Shown: in pieces, positions 9,917-19,672 of the stretch | How the letters are laid out: every line of letters starts with the position of its first letter | Position numbering within the stretch: position 1 is the first letter of the stretch | Source of the DNA: Acidobacteriota bacterium | Lineage (GTDB): Bacteria; Acidobacteriota; Blastocatellia; Pyrinomonadales; Pyrinomonadaceae | Assembly: GCA_020200135.1 (NCBI GenBank) | Contig: JAIVJI010000075.1 | Location: forward strand, 1 to 64,000 | DNA: 64,000 nt | Reading direction: 5' to 3' | Made by a program: the position numbers and the translations under genes | Notes under the pieces: model-generated | Seen by the model: only the letters and a program-made list of their open reading frames with translations | Databases searched by the model: none | What the model was told of the DNA's origin: nothing

Positions 9917-12900
9917 ATGCACGTCACGAGGGTCGAGCTGGAGAACATCAAGTCGTTCGAGCGCGGCGGGTTCGCGTTCGAGCGCGGGACGACCGCCATC
10001 GTCGGCCCCAACGGCGCGGGCAAGACCACCATCCTCGAAGCCATCGCCTGGGCGCTCTTCGACGTGCTCGACTACAGCAAGGACGACTTCCTCCGCCGCG
10101 GCGCCAAGCGCGGCTCGGTGCGCGTCACCTTCCGCAGCGACCTCGACGAACGCCCCTACACCGTCTACCGCGACACGGGCTCGGGCTACTACGTCTACGA
10201 CGTGGAGCTGAAGATGAAGCTCCAGCAGGGCAAGGCCGACGTGCGCAAGTGGCTCGACCAGCACCTCGGCGTCGAGCCGGGGACGGACCTGCGCGCTCTC
10301 TTCCGCTCGGCCATCGGCGTCCCCCAGGGGCTCTTCACCACGGACTTCCTCCGCTCGGCCGCCGAGCGCAAGGCCGCCTTCGACCGCCTGCTCAAAGTCG
10401 AGGAGTACCGCGAAAGCTCGGACCGGCTGCGGGACACGACGAACCTCATCAACGAGCGCATCACCGAGGCGCGCGTCCGCATCGGCGCGGCCGAGACGCA
10501 GCTCGCGCGCTACGAAGCGGCGGTCGAGGAGCAGAGGGCGGCCGGCGCGCGCGCCGGAGAGCTGGCCGCGTCGCTCGCCGCCTTCCAGCGCGACGCCGAG
10601 GAGCGCGCCGCGTCGGTCGCCGCGCTCGACGAGGCCGAGCGCCGCGTCACGGAGTCGCGCGCCGTCGCCGACCGGCTCGAAGTCGAGCGCGAGGCGGCCG
10701 CGCGCCGCCTGCGCGATTTGCAGGGCGGGCTCGAAGCCGCGCGCCGCGCAGCCGCGCGACAGCGAGCGACGCTTGAGGACTCGCGCGCGCACCTCGCGGC
10801 GCTCGAAACTTTGCGCGGGCTCGAAGCCGAGCGCGGGGAGCGCGACCGCCTGCGCGCCGAGGCGTCGGACGCGGCGCGCCAGACCGCCACGGCCGAGGCC
10901 GGCGTGCGCGGTCTCGAAGACGCCCTCCGCCGCGCGCGCGAGTCCGCCCGCTCGCTCGCCGAGATGGAGAAGGACGTGGCGACGCAGGGCGAGCTCGAGC
11001 GCGAGCGCGAGCGGCTGCGCGACCTGCTCTCGCAGGCTCGCTCGGCCGCCGAGCGACTCGCGCGGCTCGACACCGAGCTGGCGGCGCTGCGCAAGTCACA
11101 CTCCGAACTCTCGAAGCGCGTGCGCGCGGCCGAGGGGTTCGCCGGGGCGCAGGAGCGCGCCGACAAGCTCGAAAGCGAGAGGCTGGGCGTCGAGACGCGG
11201 CTCAGCCGCCTCGAACAGGACCTCAATTCGCGCGGACACCTGACCAGACAGCGGCGCGAGGCGGCGCGCGAGGCCGAGCGCCTGCGCCGCAGCGTCACCG
11301 CGCTCGAAAGCGAGGCGCGCGAGTTCGAGCAGGCCGGCGCGGCCGCCGCGCGGCTCGGCGCGCTCGAAGCGCGGGAGCGCGAGCTGACGAGCGAGGTCGC
11401 CGTCCTGCGCGACGCCATCAAGCGCGACGAGCGTTCGAGCGAGCGCATCGGCGGCGGCCTGCTCTGCCCCATCCTGCACGAGCAGTGTCAGAACCTCGCC
11501 GAGACCGGGCGCACCTTCGAGGGCTACTTCGACGACAACCTCAAGAGTAACCGCGCGCGCCTCTCCACGTTCGAGCGTGAGGCCGGCGCGCTGGCGGCGG
11601 AAGTCCGCGCGGCGCGCGACGCCGAGCGCGCCGCCGCGCGCTCCGAGACGACGCGCGCACGCCTCGCGCACGAGCGCGAGCTTCTACGGGAGCGCGAGTC
11701 GGCGCTCGCCGCGCTCGACGCCGAGCTGGAGAAGCTCACGGGCGCGAGCGAGACGCTGCGCGACGAGTTGCAGGCGGAGATGTCGGGCATCGACATGGTC
11801 TGGCGCACGGCGCGCGAGGAGGCGCTGCGCTACGCCGAGCTTGAGCCGCTGCGCGCGCGCCTCGGCGAGATAGAGGAGGAGGGCAAGGCGCGGCGCGACG
11901 AGCGCGAGCTGGTCGCGGCCGCCGCCGGGGCCGAGGCCGCGCTCGCCGAGGACGCCGCCGGCGTCGAGCGCTCCCTGCAGGGGCTCGGCGACCCGCGCTC
12001 GCGCGCCGCCGCGCTCCGGCTCGAAGCCGGGCGTGAGCCGGAGCTTCTGCGCGAGTCGCGACTCGCGCAGGACGCGCTCGAAACGTTACAGAAGCAGGCG
12101 CGCGCGCTCGACGGGAAGCTGAAGAAGTTCGAGAAGCTCGACGCCGCGTGGGCGGAGGCCGCCGCGCTGCGCGAGCGGACGGCGCAGGCGCACCGCGAGC
12201 ACCTCGAGTCGGCCTCGCTCGCCTCGACGCTCCCCGAGCGCGAGCGCGAGGCGGCCGAGGCCGGGGCGCGCGCGGCCGAAGCCGCGCGGCAGTCGGAAGT
12301 CGCGCGCGCCGAGCACGCGGCCGCGCTCGCCTCTTACGACCGCGAGCGCCACGCGACCGAGCGCGGCGCGCTCGCACTCGCGCGCGAGCACGCGGCGGCC
12401 ACCTCCGCCCAGCTCGAAGCGGCGCGCGAGCGCGAAGCGTCGCTCGCCTCGGAGGTCGCGCGGCTCGACGGGGTCAGGGAGTCGATGCGCGAGGAGTTCC
12501 GCGCGCGCGAGCGGCTCGAAGAGCTGCACGCCGCGACCGACTTCATCCGCGACACGCTGCGCAAGGCCGGGCCGCTCGTCACCGAGAGCTACCTCTACAA
12601 CATCTCCATCGAGGCCAACCAGCTCTTCCGCGAGATCACGGGCGAGGGCGGCCGCGCGCTGCGCTGGTCGAAGGACTACGACATCCTGCTCGAAGAGGAG
12701 GGGCACGAGCGCTCCTTCATCAACCTCTCGGGCGGCGAGCAGATGGTGGCGGCGCTCTCCGTCCGCCTCGCGCTCCTGAAGCAGCTCTCCGACATCCGCG
12801 TCGCCTTCTTCGACGAGCCGACGGTCAACATGGACGCCGAGCGGCGCGAGCGGCTCGCGCAGCAGATCGGACAGGTCCGGGACTTCGACCAGCTCTTCGT

Positions 12901-12982
12901 CATCTCGCACGACGACACCTTCGAGCAGTCTGTCGACCACGTCGTCGCCGTCACGCGCGAGACGGTCGGTGAGGCCGCATGA
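9917..12982 (+). CDS. SbcC/Rad50-like SMC-family ATPase
   Basis: 1021 residues. Walker A GPNGAGKTT at 30-38, a Q-loop-like GVPQGLF near 133, then two long arginine/glutamate/alanine coiled-coil arms. The arms meet at a cysteine apex C517-P-x5-C524 (CPILHEQC), wider than the usual CXXC zinc hook. The C-terminal half gives the ABC signature NLSGGEQMVAALSVRL near 937 and Walker B VAFFDEPTVNMD with a D-loop, then FVISHDD. It is a DNA-end or structure processing ATPase. No SbcD/Mre11 nuclease gene is adjacent; instead an RNase H gene overlaps its stop by 4 nt. Very high Arg/Glu/Ala content reflects the coiled coil and G/C bias. Confidence 0.88.
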   Translation: MHVTRVELENIKSFERGGFAFERGTTAIVGPNGAGKTTILEAIAWALFDVLDYSKDDFLRRGAKRGSVRVTFRSDLDERPYTVYRDTGSGYYVYDVELKMKLQQGKADVRKWLDQHLGVEPGTDLRALFRSAIGVPQGLFTTDFLRSAAERKAAFDRLLKVEEYRESSDRLRDTTNLINERITEARVRIGAAETQLARYEAAVEEQRAAGARAGELAASLAAFQRDAEERAASVAALDEAERRVTESRAVADRLEVEREAAARRLRDLQGGLEAARRAAARQRATLEDSRAHLAALETLRGLEAERGERDRLRAEASDAARQTATAEAGVRGLEDALRRARESARSLAEMEKDVATQGELERERERLRDLLSQARSAAERLARLDTELAALRKSHSELSKRVRAAEGFAGAQERADKLESERLGVETRLSRLEQDLNSRGHLTRQRREAAREAERLRRSVTALESEAREFEQAGAAAARLGALEARERELTSEVAVLRDAIKRDERSSERIGGGLLCPILHEQCQNLAETGRTFEGYFDDNLKSNRARLSTFEREAGALAAEVRAARDAERAAARSETTRARLAHERELLRERESALAALDAELEKLTGASETLRDELQAEMSGIDMVWRTAREEALRYAELEPLRARLGEIEEEGKARRDERELVAAAAGAEAALAEDAAGVERSLQGLGDPRSRAAALRLEAGREPELLRESRLAQDALETLQKQARALDGKLKKFEKLDAAWAEAAALRERTAQAHREHLESASLASTLPEREREAAEAGARAAEAARQSEVARAEHAAALASYDRERHATERGALALAREHAAATSAQLEAAREREASLASEVARLDGVRESMREEFRARERLEELHAATDFIRDTLRKAGPLVTESYLYNISIEANQLFREITGEGGRALRWSKDYDILLEEEGHERSFINLSGGEQMVAALSVRLALLKQLSDIRVAFFDEPTVNMDAERRERLAQQIGQVRDFDQLFVISHDDTFEQSVDHVVAVTRETVGEAA

Positions 12983-13452
12983 GCACGGCGCCGAAGGAGG
13001 TCATCATCTACTGCGACGGGTCGAGTTTGGGTAACGGGCGCGGCGACCCGCGCGCGGCGGCCGTGGCGCTGTTGGGCTTCCGCGGCGTGTGGCGCGCGTT
13101 CGGCGAGTACCTGGGCGCGGCGACCAACCAGCAGGCCGAGGTCGCGGCCGCCGCGCTCGGGCTCGAACAGTTGCGCGAGCCGTGCCGCGTGACCGTGCTG
13201 TCGGACTCGCGCTACGTCGTCGAGACGATGTCGGGGCGCTTCCGCCGCAAGGCGAACCACGACTGGTGGGCGCGGCTCGACAAGGCCGCCGGCCCGCACC
13301 AGATAAAATGGCAGTGGCTCAAGGGCCACGCCGGCCACGTCGCGCAGGAGGCCGTCGACCGCGCCGCCCGCGCCATCGCCGCCGCCGGCCACGCCGACGC
13401 CGACGCCCTCAGCGAGGCCGCCGCCGCCGCCGCCGTCGAGACGGAGGATTGA
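12979..13452 (+). CDS. Ribonuclease H family protein
   Basis: 157 residues. The RNase HI fold is recognised by IIYCDGSSLGNG (D13), TNQQAEVAAA (E54), VTVLSDSRYVVETM (D76), WQWLKGHAGH and the last acidic residue at D127 (AVDRAAR). All four catalytic carboxylates are present, so it should cleave RNA in RNA-DNA hybrids. The ATGA overlap with the SbcC-like gene implies translational coupling, and it takes the place where sbcD would be expected. An alanine-rich tail of about 25 residues follows. It is annotated as RNase H-like because it may serve the SMC partner and not be the main housekeeping RNase HI. Confidence 0.88.
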   Translation: MSTAPKEVIIYCDGSSLGNGRGDPRAAAVALLGFRGVWRAFGEYLGAATNQQAEVAAAALGLEQLREPCRVTVLSDSRYVVETMSGRFRRKANHDWWARLDKAAGPHQIKWQWLKGHAGHVAQEAVDRAARAIAAAGHADADALSEAAAAAAVETED

Positions 13453-13573
13453 GCCGAAGCCTCGGCCGCGTAGCGACGTAACCTTGAGCGTGGCGCCAGA
13501 TTCTCTCCGCCCGTTAGCCAAGTGAACGCCCAAAGGCTAGAATCTCCCTCCCGGCCGCTCCAAAAGTTTTCCG

Positions 13574-15486
13574 ATGTGTGCCAGACGTAAAAAGACGGCG
13601 CGAAGGCTCGCGTGGCTCCTGTGCCTCGCGGGGGGACTGGCGTGCGCCTGGGGCGTGGGCTGCGTGGCGGCGCAGGCCGAGCGCGCGTGGGTCTGGCAGA
13701 ACCCCCTGCCGCAGGGCAACGCCATCTACGCCGTGCGCTTCGCCTCGGACAAGCGGACGGGCTGGGCGGTCGGGGCCGACGGCGTCATCCTCCACACCGA
13801 GGACGGCGGCTTCCGCTGGGAGGAGCAGCACGCGCCCGCGCCCGTCCCGCTCTACGGGCTCTACGTGCGCGACGCGCGGCGCGCGGTCGCGGTCGGCTCG
13901 CGCGGCCTCGCCCTGACGACCGACGACGGAGGGCGGCGCTGGACCCTGCGCCCGACGAACCCGAAGGGGGGCGGCGCGAAGGGCGCGCCCGCGCCGAAGG
14001 AGGGCTCGAACCACCTCTTCAGCGTGGCCTTCGCGCCGGACGGTCTGCACGGCTGGGCCGTGGGCAGCTACGGCGAGGCGGTCAGGACTTCGGACGGCGG
14101 GCGCACGTGGGCGCCGCAGGCGTCGGGCGTGCGCGCGCACCTCTTCTCGGTCGCCTTCGCAGACGCCTCGAACGGCGTGGCGGTCGGGGGGGCGCCATCT
14201 ACCGCACCGCGGACGCCGGCGACACGTGGGCGACGGTCGAGAACCTTCAGCGCACAGACCTGCTCTCGGTCTTCTTCTCGGACGAGCGCCACGGCTGGAT
14301 CACGGGCGACGAGGGGCAGATTTTGAGCACGGGCAACGGCGGCGAGACTTGGTTCCCCGTCAGCGTCAAGACGCGCCCGCGCCTGACGGCCGTCCACTTC
14401 GCGGACGAGACGACGGGCTGGGCCGCCGGGCGCGACGGTCTTATCTTGCGCACCGACGACGGCGGCATCGACTGGCGCCGCTTGACGGAGGGCGGGCGCG
14501 ACGACCTCGCCGACATCTACTTTCTCGACGCCGAGCGCGGCTGGGCGGTCGGCTCGCGCGGCCGCATCCTCTACACCGCCTCGGGCGGCAAGCGCTGGAC
14601 GCTCAGACTCTCGGGGACGACGGCGCGGCTCTTCGGCGTCTTCTTCGCCGACGAGGCGCTGGGCTTCGCCGTCGGCGAGAAGGGGACGCTGCTGCGCACC
14701 GTCAACGGCGGGCTGACGTGGTCGGCGGTGCCGACCGACGTGGACGAAGACCTGTTCGGCGTGCGGCTCTTCGACGCGAAGCGGGGGCTCGCGGTCGGGG
14801 CGCGCGGGCGGATTCTGAAGACCGAGGACGGCGGCGAGACGTGGGACGCCGTGCGCTCGGGGACGCAGAGCTGGCTGGAGGCCGTGGCCTACGCCGACGA
14901 GAAGTCGGTCGTCGCGGTCGGCTCGCAGGGGACGCTCCTGCGCTCGGCCGACGGCGGCGCGAGTTGGGAGCGCGTCGAGCTGAACGCGCGGGAGTGGCTC
15001 TACGGGCTCGCGTTCGCCGACGCCTCGCGCGGCTACGTCGTCGGCGAGCGCGGGCTGATACTGCGCACCGACGACGGCGGGAAGTCGTGGAAAGACCAGG
15101 AGGCGGGGCTCAAGATAAATCTCTTTTCGGTGGCGGCGGCCTCGCGCGACGACGTGCTGGTGGTGGGCGACCAGGGGCGCGTGCTCCAGACGCGCAACGG
15201 CGGCGAGGAGTGGGAGATGATGCCGACCGTGACGAGCGCGACGCTCTTCGGCGCGGCCTACCACGGCGGCACCGCCGCGTGGGTCGCGGGCCGGGGCGGC
15301 ACCATCCTCAAGCGCACCGACTCGGTCGCGACCGTCAAAATCCCGCGCCCCAGGCTCCCGCCCGCTCTGCGCCCCGCGCCGCCCAGGCTCAAGCCGGGCG
15401 AGGAGGCCGACGCGGCCACGCCCGCCGTCGAAGACGACATCCCGCGCGCCACGCCGCCACGGCTCAAGCCCGCGCCCAAGCCCTGA
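13574..15486 (+). pseudogene. Ycf48-like BNR/beta-propeller secreted protein, split by a poly-G frameshift
   Basis: The first frame (13574 to about 14190) has a signal peptide and repeats such as RTGWAVGADGVILHTEDGGF. The continuation in the next frame runs from GGAIYRTADAGDTWATVE to 15486. Together about a dozen units of the form GWAVG-x-G-x-IL-x-T-x-DGG-x-W, typical of Ycf48/YCF48-related propellers, fill the length. The break sits in a run of seven G at about 14186-14192; eight G would restore one frame reading AVGGGAIYR. The C-terminus is proline/lysine-rich (PRLKPAPKP). It is either a sequencing or assembly indel or a phase-variable tract. It probably acts in the envelope; substrate unknown. 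Confidence 0.85.
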
Positions 15487-15525
15487 GACGGGGCGCCTTT
15501 CTAAAAACTAACTGAGGAGAACATT

Positions 15526-16425
15526 TTGAGAAGCAGCCCCCTGTCCCGTTTTACCACCGGACTCCTAACGCTTTGCGTCTTCGCGACACTCTTTGGCGAA
15601 GTCAACGCCCGGCGGGCGCCGCACGCCGCCGCGCCGCGCGGCGCGACCGCCGAAGTTCTTCAGGAGGACGGGGCGTTCGACAATCTGGAGCAGGCGCTCC
15701 GCTCGCCCGAGAAGGTGAGGCGGCTCACACTCCAGCAGGAAGACCCGGCGATGAAGCATCTGCCCGCCGAACTGGGGACGCTCGTCAACCTTGAGACGCT
15801 GGAGCTGGCCTGCCTGGAGAATCTCGAAGCCCTGCCGGAAGAGATGGGGAGGCTGCGACGGCTGCGAGAGCTGGTCATCGACAACGGCAACGGGTGCTCG
15901 ATGAACGTCTCGCTGCCGCGCTCGATAGGTCGGTTGGAGAACCTGCGTGTGCTCAGACTCTACGGCGCGCTCGACGGCCGCGATGTCGGCGCGGAGGACT
16001 CGGCGCGCGCGGGCCGGCCCAAGCCACTGCCGGACACGCTCGCAGACCTGCGCAATCTGGAGGAGCTTGATTTGGGCCGGAACGGCATCCGTACGGTGCC
16101 GCCGCAGGTCGCCTCGCTGCGCGGCCTAAAAAAGCTGTCGCTCGACTACAACGATATACGCGAGGTGCCGTCGTTCGTCGGCGAGCTGAAGAATCTTCGG
16201 GAGCTGTCGATCAACGCGAACGGCGGGACGCGTCTGCCCCAGTCGCTCGCCGGGCTGAAGGGGCTGAAGGTCTTCATGGGGAACAACAGGCTCAAGCTGG
16301 CGGCGCAGAAGAGTCTGCGCGCGCGCTTCCCCTCGGCCGTCTTCAACTTCGAGAACGAGTACGACGACGACGCGGCGAACCAGGAGCCGCCGAAGCCGCG
16401 TGCGCGGCGCGGGCGCAGGCGTTAG
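15526..16425 (+). CDS. Secreted leucine-rich-repeat protein
   Basis: 299 residues with a TTG start at 15526, chosen because GAGGAG at 15514-15519 sits 6 nt upstream and the next residues form a signal peptide (LLTLCVFATLFGEVNA). LRR units LPAELGTLVNLETLELACL, LPEEMGRLRRLRELVI, DLRNLEELDLGRNGI and LRGLKKLSLDYNDI follow the 23-residue bacterial pattern. The C-terminus is basic (RARRGRRR). It is likely a periplasmic or surface protein for protein-protein contact. It lies 40 nt after the Ycf48-like gene on the same strand and may share its transcript. Confidence 0.85.
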   Translation: MRSSPLSRFTTGLLTLCVFATLFGEVNARRAPHAAAPRGATAEVLQEDGAFDNLEQALRSPEKVRRLTLQQEDPAMKHLPAELGTLVNLETLELACLENLEALPEEMGRLRRLRELVIDNGNGCSMNVSLPRSIGRLENLRVLRLYGALDGRDVGAEDSARAGRPKPLPDTLADLRNLEELDLGRNGIRTVPPQVASLRGLKKLSLDYNDIREVPSFVGELKNLRELSINANGGTRLPQSLAGLKGLKVFMGNNRLKLAAQKSLRARFPSAVFNFENEYDDDAANQEPPKPRARRGRRR

Positions 16426-16444
16426 GCGGGCGGCAAAAACGGAA

Positions 16445-16518
16445 GGAGCCCCGGAGGGGCGGCGTGTTCGGGCACGAGAGTCGTGCCGCTCGAACGTCCG
16501 CCGCCCCTCCGGGGCTCC
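16445..16518. terminator. Bidirectional terminator hairpin between convergent genes
   Basis: The arms 16445-16464 and 16499-16518 pair perfectly for 20 bp (GGAGCCCCGGAGGGGCGGCG). An inner imperfect stem continues toward a short loop at about 16480. It lies between the LRR gene (plus) and the TM2 gene (minus), exactly where a shared terminator is expected. Confidence 0.8.
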
Positions 16519-16545
16519 GCCGTTCTGACCGGCGGCGCGCCGGCT

Positions 16546-16767
16546 TTAGTAGCGCACCGGGTGTTCTTTGGCGTAGGTGTAGGCGAAGTAGGCCGCGAGC
16601 AGGTGCGCGACCCAGCCGAGCAGTCCGGCGGTGCCGATCCATGAGAAGCCGGTCAGGATGAGCCAGAGGATGCCCCACAGGACCTGGCCGTTGTAAATCT
16701 GGCCGAGGCCGGGGACGAGAAGACTGAGGGCGCCTGCGATCAAAGGGTCGCGCATCGTTTCGTTCAC
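16546..16767 (-). CDS. Small TM2-domain membrane protein
   Basis: 73 residues. After MNETMRDPLIAGALS comes LLVPGLGQIYNGQVLWGILW, the G-x-GQ-(I/F)-Y-x-G motif of TM2-type proteins, then two hydrophobic helices and a short tail. It is an integral inner-membrane protein of unknown function. AGGTG-like purine sequence lies before the ATG. It follows dnaX on the same strand with a 55-nt gap. Confidence 0.75.
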   Translation of the reverse strand: MNETMRDPLIAGALSLLVPGLGQIYNGQVLWGILWLILTGFSWIGTAGLLGWVAHLLAAYFAYTYAKEHPVRY

Positions 16768-16822
16768 CTCCGCGCTCCTATACGAACGGCTCCGGGCGTT
16801 TGTTCGGCCGGAGGCGCACGAC

Positions 16823-18664
16823 TTACTGCGGCGGCTGTGGCGGCGGCGCGGCGTCGGTGCGGCGCACGTCCACTATCTCGGCGCGGAAGGTTTTGAGCAC
16901 CTGCTGGACGACGGGGTGCCCCTCGGCGCGTTCGCGCAGGGCGCGCTGCTCGCGCCGCGCCTCGTCCTCGGCCGTGAGCTGCTCGTCCTCCTCCTCGCCC
17001 GGCGCGCGGACGCGGACGCTGATGCCGACCTCGCGCCCCAGAGACTCGCAGCAGACCTCGCGCAGCAGCCTCATGTTCTCGGGCTTCATCAACGTCTCGC
17101 GCAGGTGCTTGCCCTCGGGCGCGAACTCGACGCGCACCTCTTCGCCCTCGACCCACACGCGCCGCGCGCCGTCGAGCGCCACGGCGAGCAGGGGCTTGCC
17201 GCGCCCTTCGAGCCCGCGCTTGAAGCGCGACGCGTCGTCGTCCGGCCCGAAGCCCATGCCGCCGACTTCCATGCCGCGTAAGTCCGGGGCCGGAGCCTGC
17301 GCGGTGGCCGCGTCCGGCTGGGGCGTCGTGACGAGCGAGACGGGCGCGCCGACGCGGTCCTCGCCCGCGCGCGCGCCCTCGACGAAGGCGCGCGGCTGTT
17401 CAAAGAGCCCGCTCGACGGCGCGCCGTCCGAGACGGGGAACGGCGCTTCGGTCACGCGCGAGGCCGCGCCCGACGCGAAAGAGGCGGTGCCGCCCGACTG
17501 GACGGGAGGCGGGACGAGCTTCAGGCTCGGCGGCGGCGCGGCGGCGGCCGGCTTGCGTACCGGCGACTCGGCGGGCGTGCGCGTTGGCGCGGCTGCCGGC
17601 GTGTGTGCGTGCGACGCGGCCGCGCTCGTTTCGGCTTGTCTCGGCGCGGGTCGCTCGGGCGCGGCCGCCGGAGTCTCCGGCGCGGAGAAAGAAGGCCCGC
17701 CGCCTCCGCCGGCCGCCCCACGGCGCGGCGATGATGATGAAGGCGGGGCCGTGGGGGCGACGAGCAGGTCGCGCAGGTGCGCCAGCAGGTCGCGGCAGAA
17801 GTTGCGCAGCTCGTGGCCGCGCGTCGTCAGCTCGTCCACGACCGCGAGCGCCTCGGCCGGCGCAGCTTCGGCCACGGCGCGCATCACGCGCGCGAGCAGT
17901 TCCCTCCCCGCGATCCCGAGCGCGGCCTCCACGTCCGCGGCCTCGATCTTGCCGCCGCTGAAAGAGATGACCTGGTCGAAGGCCGACTGCGCGTCGCGCA
18001 TCGAGCCCTCGCCGGCGCGCGCCACCTCGCGCAGCGCCTCGTCCGTGACCTTTATCTTCTCGGCGTCGGCGATGAGGCGCAGCCGCTCGGCTATCTTCGG
18101 CGCCGCGATGGTGCGGAACTCGAACTGCTGGCAGCGCGAGAGGATGGTCTCGGGTATCTTGTGCGCGTGCGTGGTCGCCATGATGAAGAGCACGCGCGGC
18201 GGCGGCTCCTCCAGCGTCTTCAGCAGCGCGTTGAAGGCCGGGTTCGAGAGCATGTGGACTTCGTCGATGATGAAGACCTGGTAGCGGTCACGCGCGGGGT
18301 TTCTGTCGATGATGCTGAAGATGACGTCGCGCACGTTGTCGATGCCCGTGTTCGAGGCGGCGTCGATCTCGAGCACGTCGATGGAGCGCGACTCGGCTAT
18401 CTCGCGGCAGGAGGGGCAGGCGTCGGGGTCTGTGGCGCGGCAGGGCGCCGGCGTCGGCCGCTCGGAGCGGTGGCAGTTGACGGCCTTGGCGAGCAGGCGC
18501 GCCGTCGTCGTCTTCCCCACGCCGCGCGCGCCGGAGAAGAGGTAGGCGTGGTGCAGGCGCTCGTGCTCGACGGCGTTCCTGAGCGTCCGCGTGATGTGCT
18601 CCTGCCCCGTGACCTCCTCGAAGGTCTGCGGGCGCCACTTGCGTGCGATGACTTGGTAGGACAT
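16823..18664 (-). CDS. dnaX: DNA polymerase III subunit gamma/tau
   Basis: 613 residues. [20 protein letters not shown] is the canonical DnaX start. Walker [18 protein letters not shown] follows. A zinc-binding set is seen ([12 protein letters not shown], then CPSC). Then [18 protein letters not shown], Walker [12 protein letters not shown] and [15 protein letters not shown]. After residue 290 a low-complexity Pro/Ala linker leads to a tau-like C-terminal domain ending [18 protein letters not shown]. It is the clamp-loader ATPase of the replisome. An SRP RNA gene upstream on the same strand is the arrangement known from several bacteria and supports both calls. No clear slippery site for a gamma frameshift was seen. 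Confidence 0.97.
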   Translation of the reverse strand: MSYQVIARKWRPQTFEEVTGQEHITRTLRNAVEHERLHHAYLFSGARGVGKTTTARLLAKAVNCHRSERPTPAPCRATDPDACPSCREIAESRSIDVLEIDAASNTGIDNVRDVIFSIIDRNPARDRYQVFIIDEVHMLSNPAFNALLKTLEEPPPRVLFIMATTHAHKIPETILSRCQQFEFRTIAAPKIAERLRLIADAEKIKVTDEALREVARAGEGSMRDAQSAFDQVISFSGGKIEAADVEAALGIAGRELLARVMRAVAEAAPAEALAVVDELTTRGHELRNFCRDLLAHLRDLLVAPTAPPSSSSPRRGAAGGGGGPSFSAPETPAAAPERPAPRQAETSAAASHAHTPAAAPTRTPAESPVRKPAAAAPPPSLKLVPPPVQSGGTASFASGAASRVTEAPFPVSDGAPSSGLFEQPRAFVEGARAGEDRVGAPVSLVTTPQPDAATAQAPAPDLRGMEVGGMGFGPDDDASRFKRGLEGRGKPLLAVALDGARRVWVEGEEVRVEFAPEGKHLRETLMKPENMRLLREVCCESLGREVGISVRVRAPGEEEDEQLTAEDEARREQRALRERAEGHPVVQQVLKTFRAEIVDVRRTDAAPPPQPPQ

Positions 18665-18682
18665 GGGGAAGTTGGTTCGCCG

Positions 18683-19057
18683 TCAGCCGTTGGTCTTCTC
18701 TAAAAGCTCGATGCGGTTGCCGAAGGGGTCGAAGCAGGAGAAGCGGTGGACGACGCCGCGGATGTCGGGCTCGTCCTTCGTCGGCACGCCGCTCCGTTCG
18801 AGATAGGTTCTGACGCCCCGCGCGTCCTCGACCTCGAAGGCCGGGTGGCGCTTCGACGGCGCGACCGCCTCCTCGACCCCGACGTGGAGCTGCACGTCGG
18901 CGACGTTGTACCACATGCCGCCGTTCGCCTTCAGCGCGTCGGGCTTCTCGACCTCTTCGAGCCCGAGCAGGCGGCCGTAGAACTCGCGCGCACGCGCCTC
19001 GCCCCCGCGCGGGATGCAGACCTGTACGTGGTCGAGCCTCTTAAAAATCACCCTCAT
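18683..19057 (-). CDS. VOC-family (glyoxalase/bleomycin resistance fold) protein
   Basis: 124 residues from ATG 19057. The halves LDHVQVCIPRGGEARAREFY-x-LLGLEEVEKP and FSCFDPFGNRIELLEKTNG form a single VOC domain; MWYNVADVQLHVGVEE is the middle strand pair. H10-type, H-x-G and terminal Glu metal ligands are present, so a metal-dependent isomerase or dioxygenase-like activity is possible but unassigned. It sits 18 nt upstream of the dnaX start on the same strand, so it is probably co-transcribed. Confidence 0.85.
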   Translation of the reverse strand: MRVIFKRLDHVQVCIPRGGEARAREFYGRLLGLEEVEKPDALKANGGMWYNVADVQLHVGVEEAVAPSKRHPAFEVEDARGVRTYLERSGVPTKDEPDIRGVVHRFSCFDPFGNRIELLEKTNG

Positions 19058-19074
19058 CGTTCGCGCGCGCCCCG

Positions 19075-19290
19075 TCAGTCGCGCTTCCGGTACGCGTAGA
19101 GTAGCACGCCGAGCGGGTCGCCGACCTTGAGGTCTGCGACCCGCGGCGCCTCCGCGGGGTCGGCCTGTGACCGCGACCGTGCGGGCGCGGACTGTGCGGG
19201 CGCGCGCGGGGCCGGCGCGACCGCGGCGAGCGCGGCGGCGGCCGAGAGCGCCGGCAGAAGCAGCTTCAGGGTGCGGGAAGGGTTCTTCAT
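19075..19290 (-). CDS. Small secreted protein of unknown function
   Basis: 71 residues from the ATG at 19290: a lysine/arginine N-terminus, then the hydrophobic stretch LKLLLPALSAAAALAAVA and an AQS-type cleavage site. The short mature part contains VADLKVGDPLGVLLYAYRKRD. No known domain. It ends 17 nt before the VOC gene on the same strand. Being short and Ala-rich in a G/C-rich genome, it could be a chance frame, but the signal-peptide layout favours a gene. Confidence 0.5.
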   Translation of the reverse strand: MKNPSRTLKLLLPALSAAAALAAVAPAPRAPAQSAPARSRSQADPAEAPRVADLKVGDPLGVLLYAYRKRD

Positions 19291-19429
19291 CTCGCGCGTG
19301 GGGCGGGGACCGAAAGAGAAAAAGAGTCGCCGCGAGGCGCTCGCCTTGCGGACTCGCGCACGCGCCGGATTGTGCTCCAACGCGGCGCGGTTCGGCAAGC
19401 CTCGACCCGCGGCGACTCTTCTCAATGTG

Positions 19430-19532
19430 GCCAGGCTCCGGACCGACCCGCAACACACGCCGCCGCCACTACCGTTGCTCCGTTCCCGGCCTGGCGGGGT
19501 TCGCGGGGCAAGCGTTGTGCGGAGCCCGAAGC
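19430..19532 (-). ncRNA. ffs: Bacterial SRP RNA (4.5S-like)
   Basis: On the minus strand GAACCCCGCCAGGCCGGGAA followed by CGGAGCAACGG (about 19472-19508) is the conserved SRP54-binding hairpin, with GGAA-type tetraloop and the A-rich asymmetric loop. Outer strands GGCTCCG (19520-19526) and CGGAGCC (19434-19440) close a long stem, with CACAACGC and GTGTTGCG pairing inside. The length is about 100 nt, as for the small SRP RNA. The RNA forms the signal recognition particle with Ffh. Exact ends are estimated. The position upstream of dnaX matches a known arrangement. Confidence 0.88.
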
Positions 19533-19595
19533 CTGATAAGTTGGAAAATAGCTGTCGGCCGTGAGCCTTGAGCTTGAGCTTCCGACGTAGACTTT

Positions 19596-19614
19596 AACCC
19601 GCGCCGCGCGGGTT
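19596..19614 (-). terminator. Short hairpin downstream of 19673-20182 gene
   Basis: AACCCGCG pairs with CGCGGGTT over a 3-nt loop. It lies about 60 nt past the stop of the secreted protein gene and before the SRP RNA, so it may end the first transcript. Confidence 0.45.
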
Positions 19615-19672
19615 GGCAAACGCGCGCGGCGCGGGTCGGGTGACGGGGGCGCGGCGCCCCGGTTTCCGCGCG

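Noticed and set aside
16823-18664. Programmed frameshift making a short gamma form of DnaX
   Set aside because: No A-rich slippery heptamer was found in the gene.
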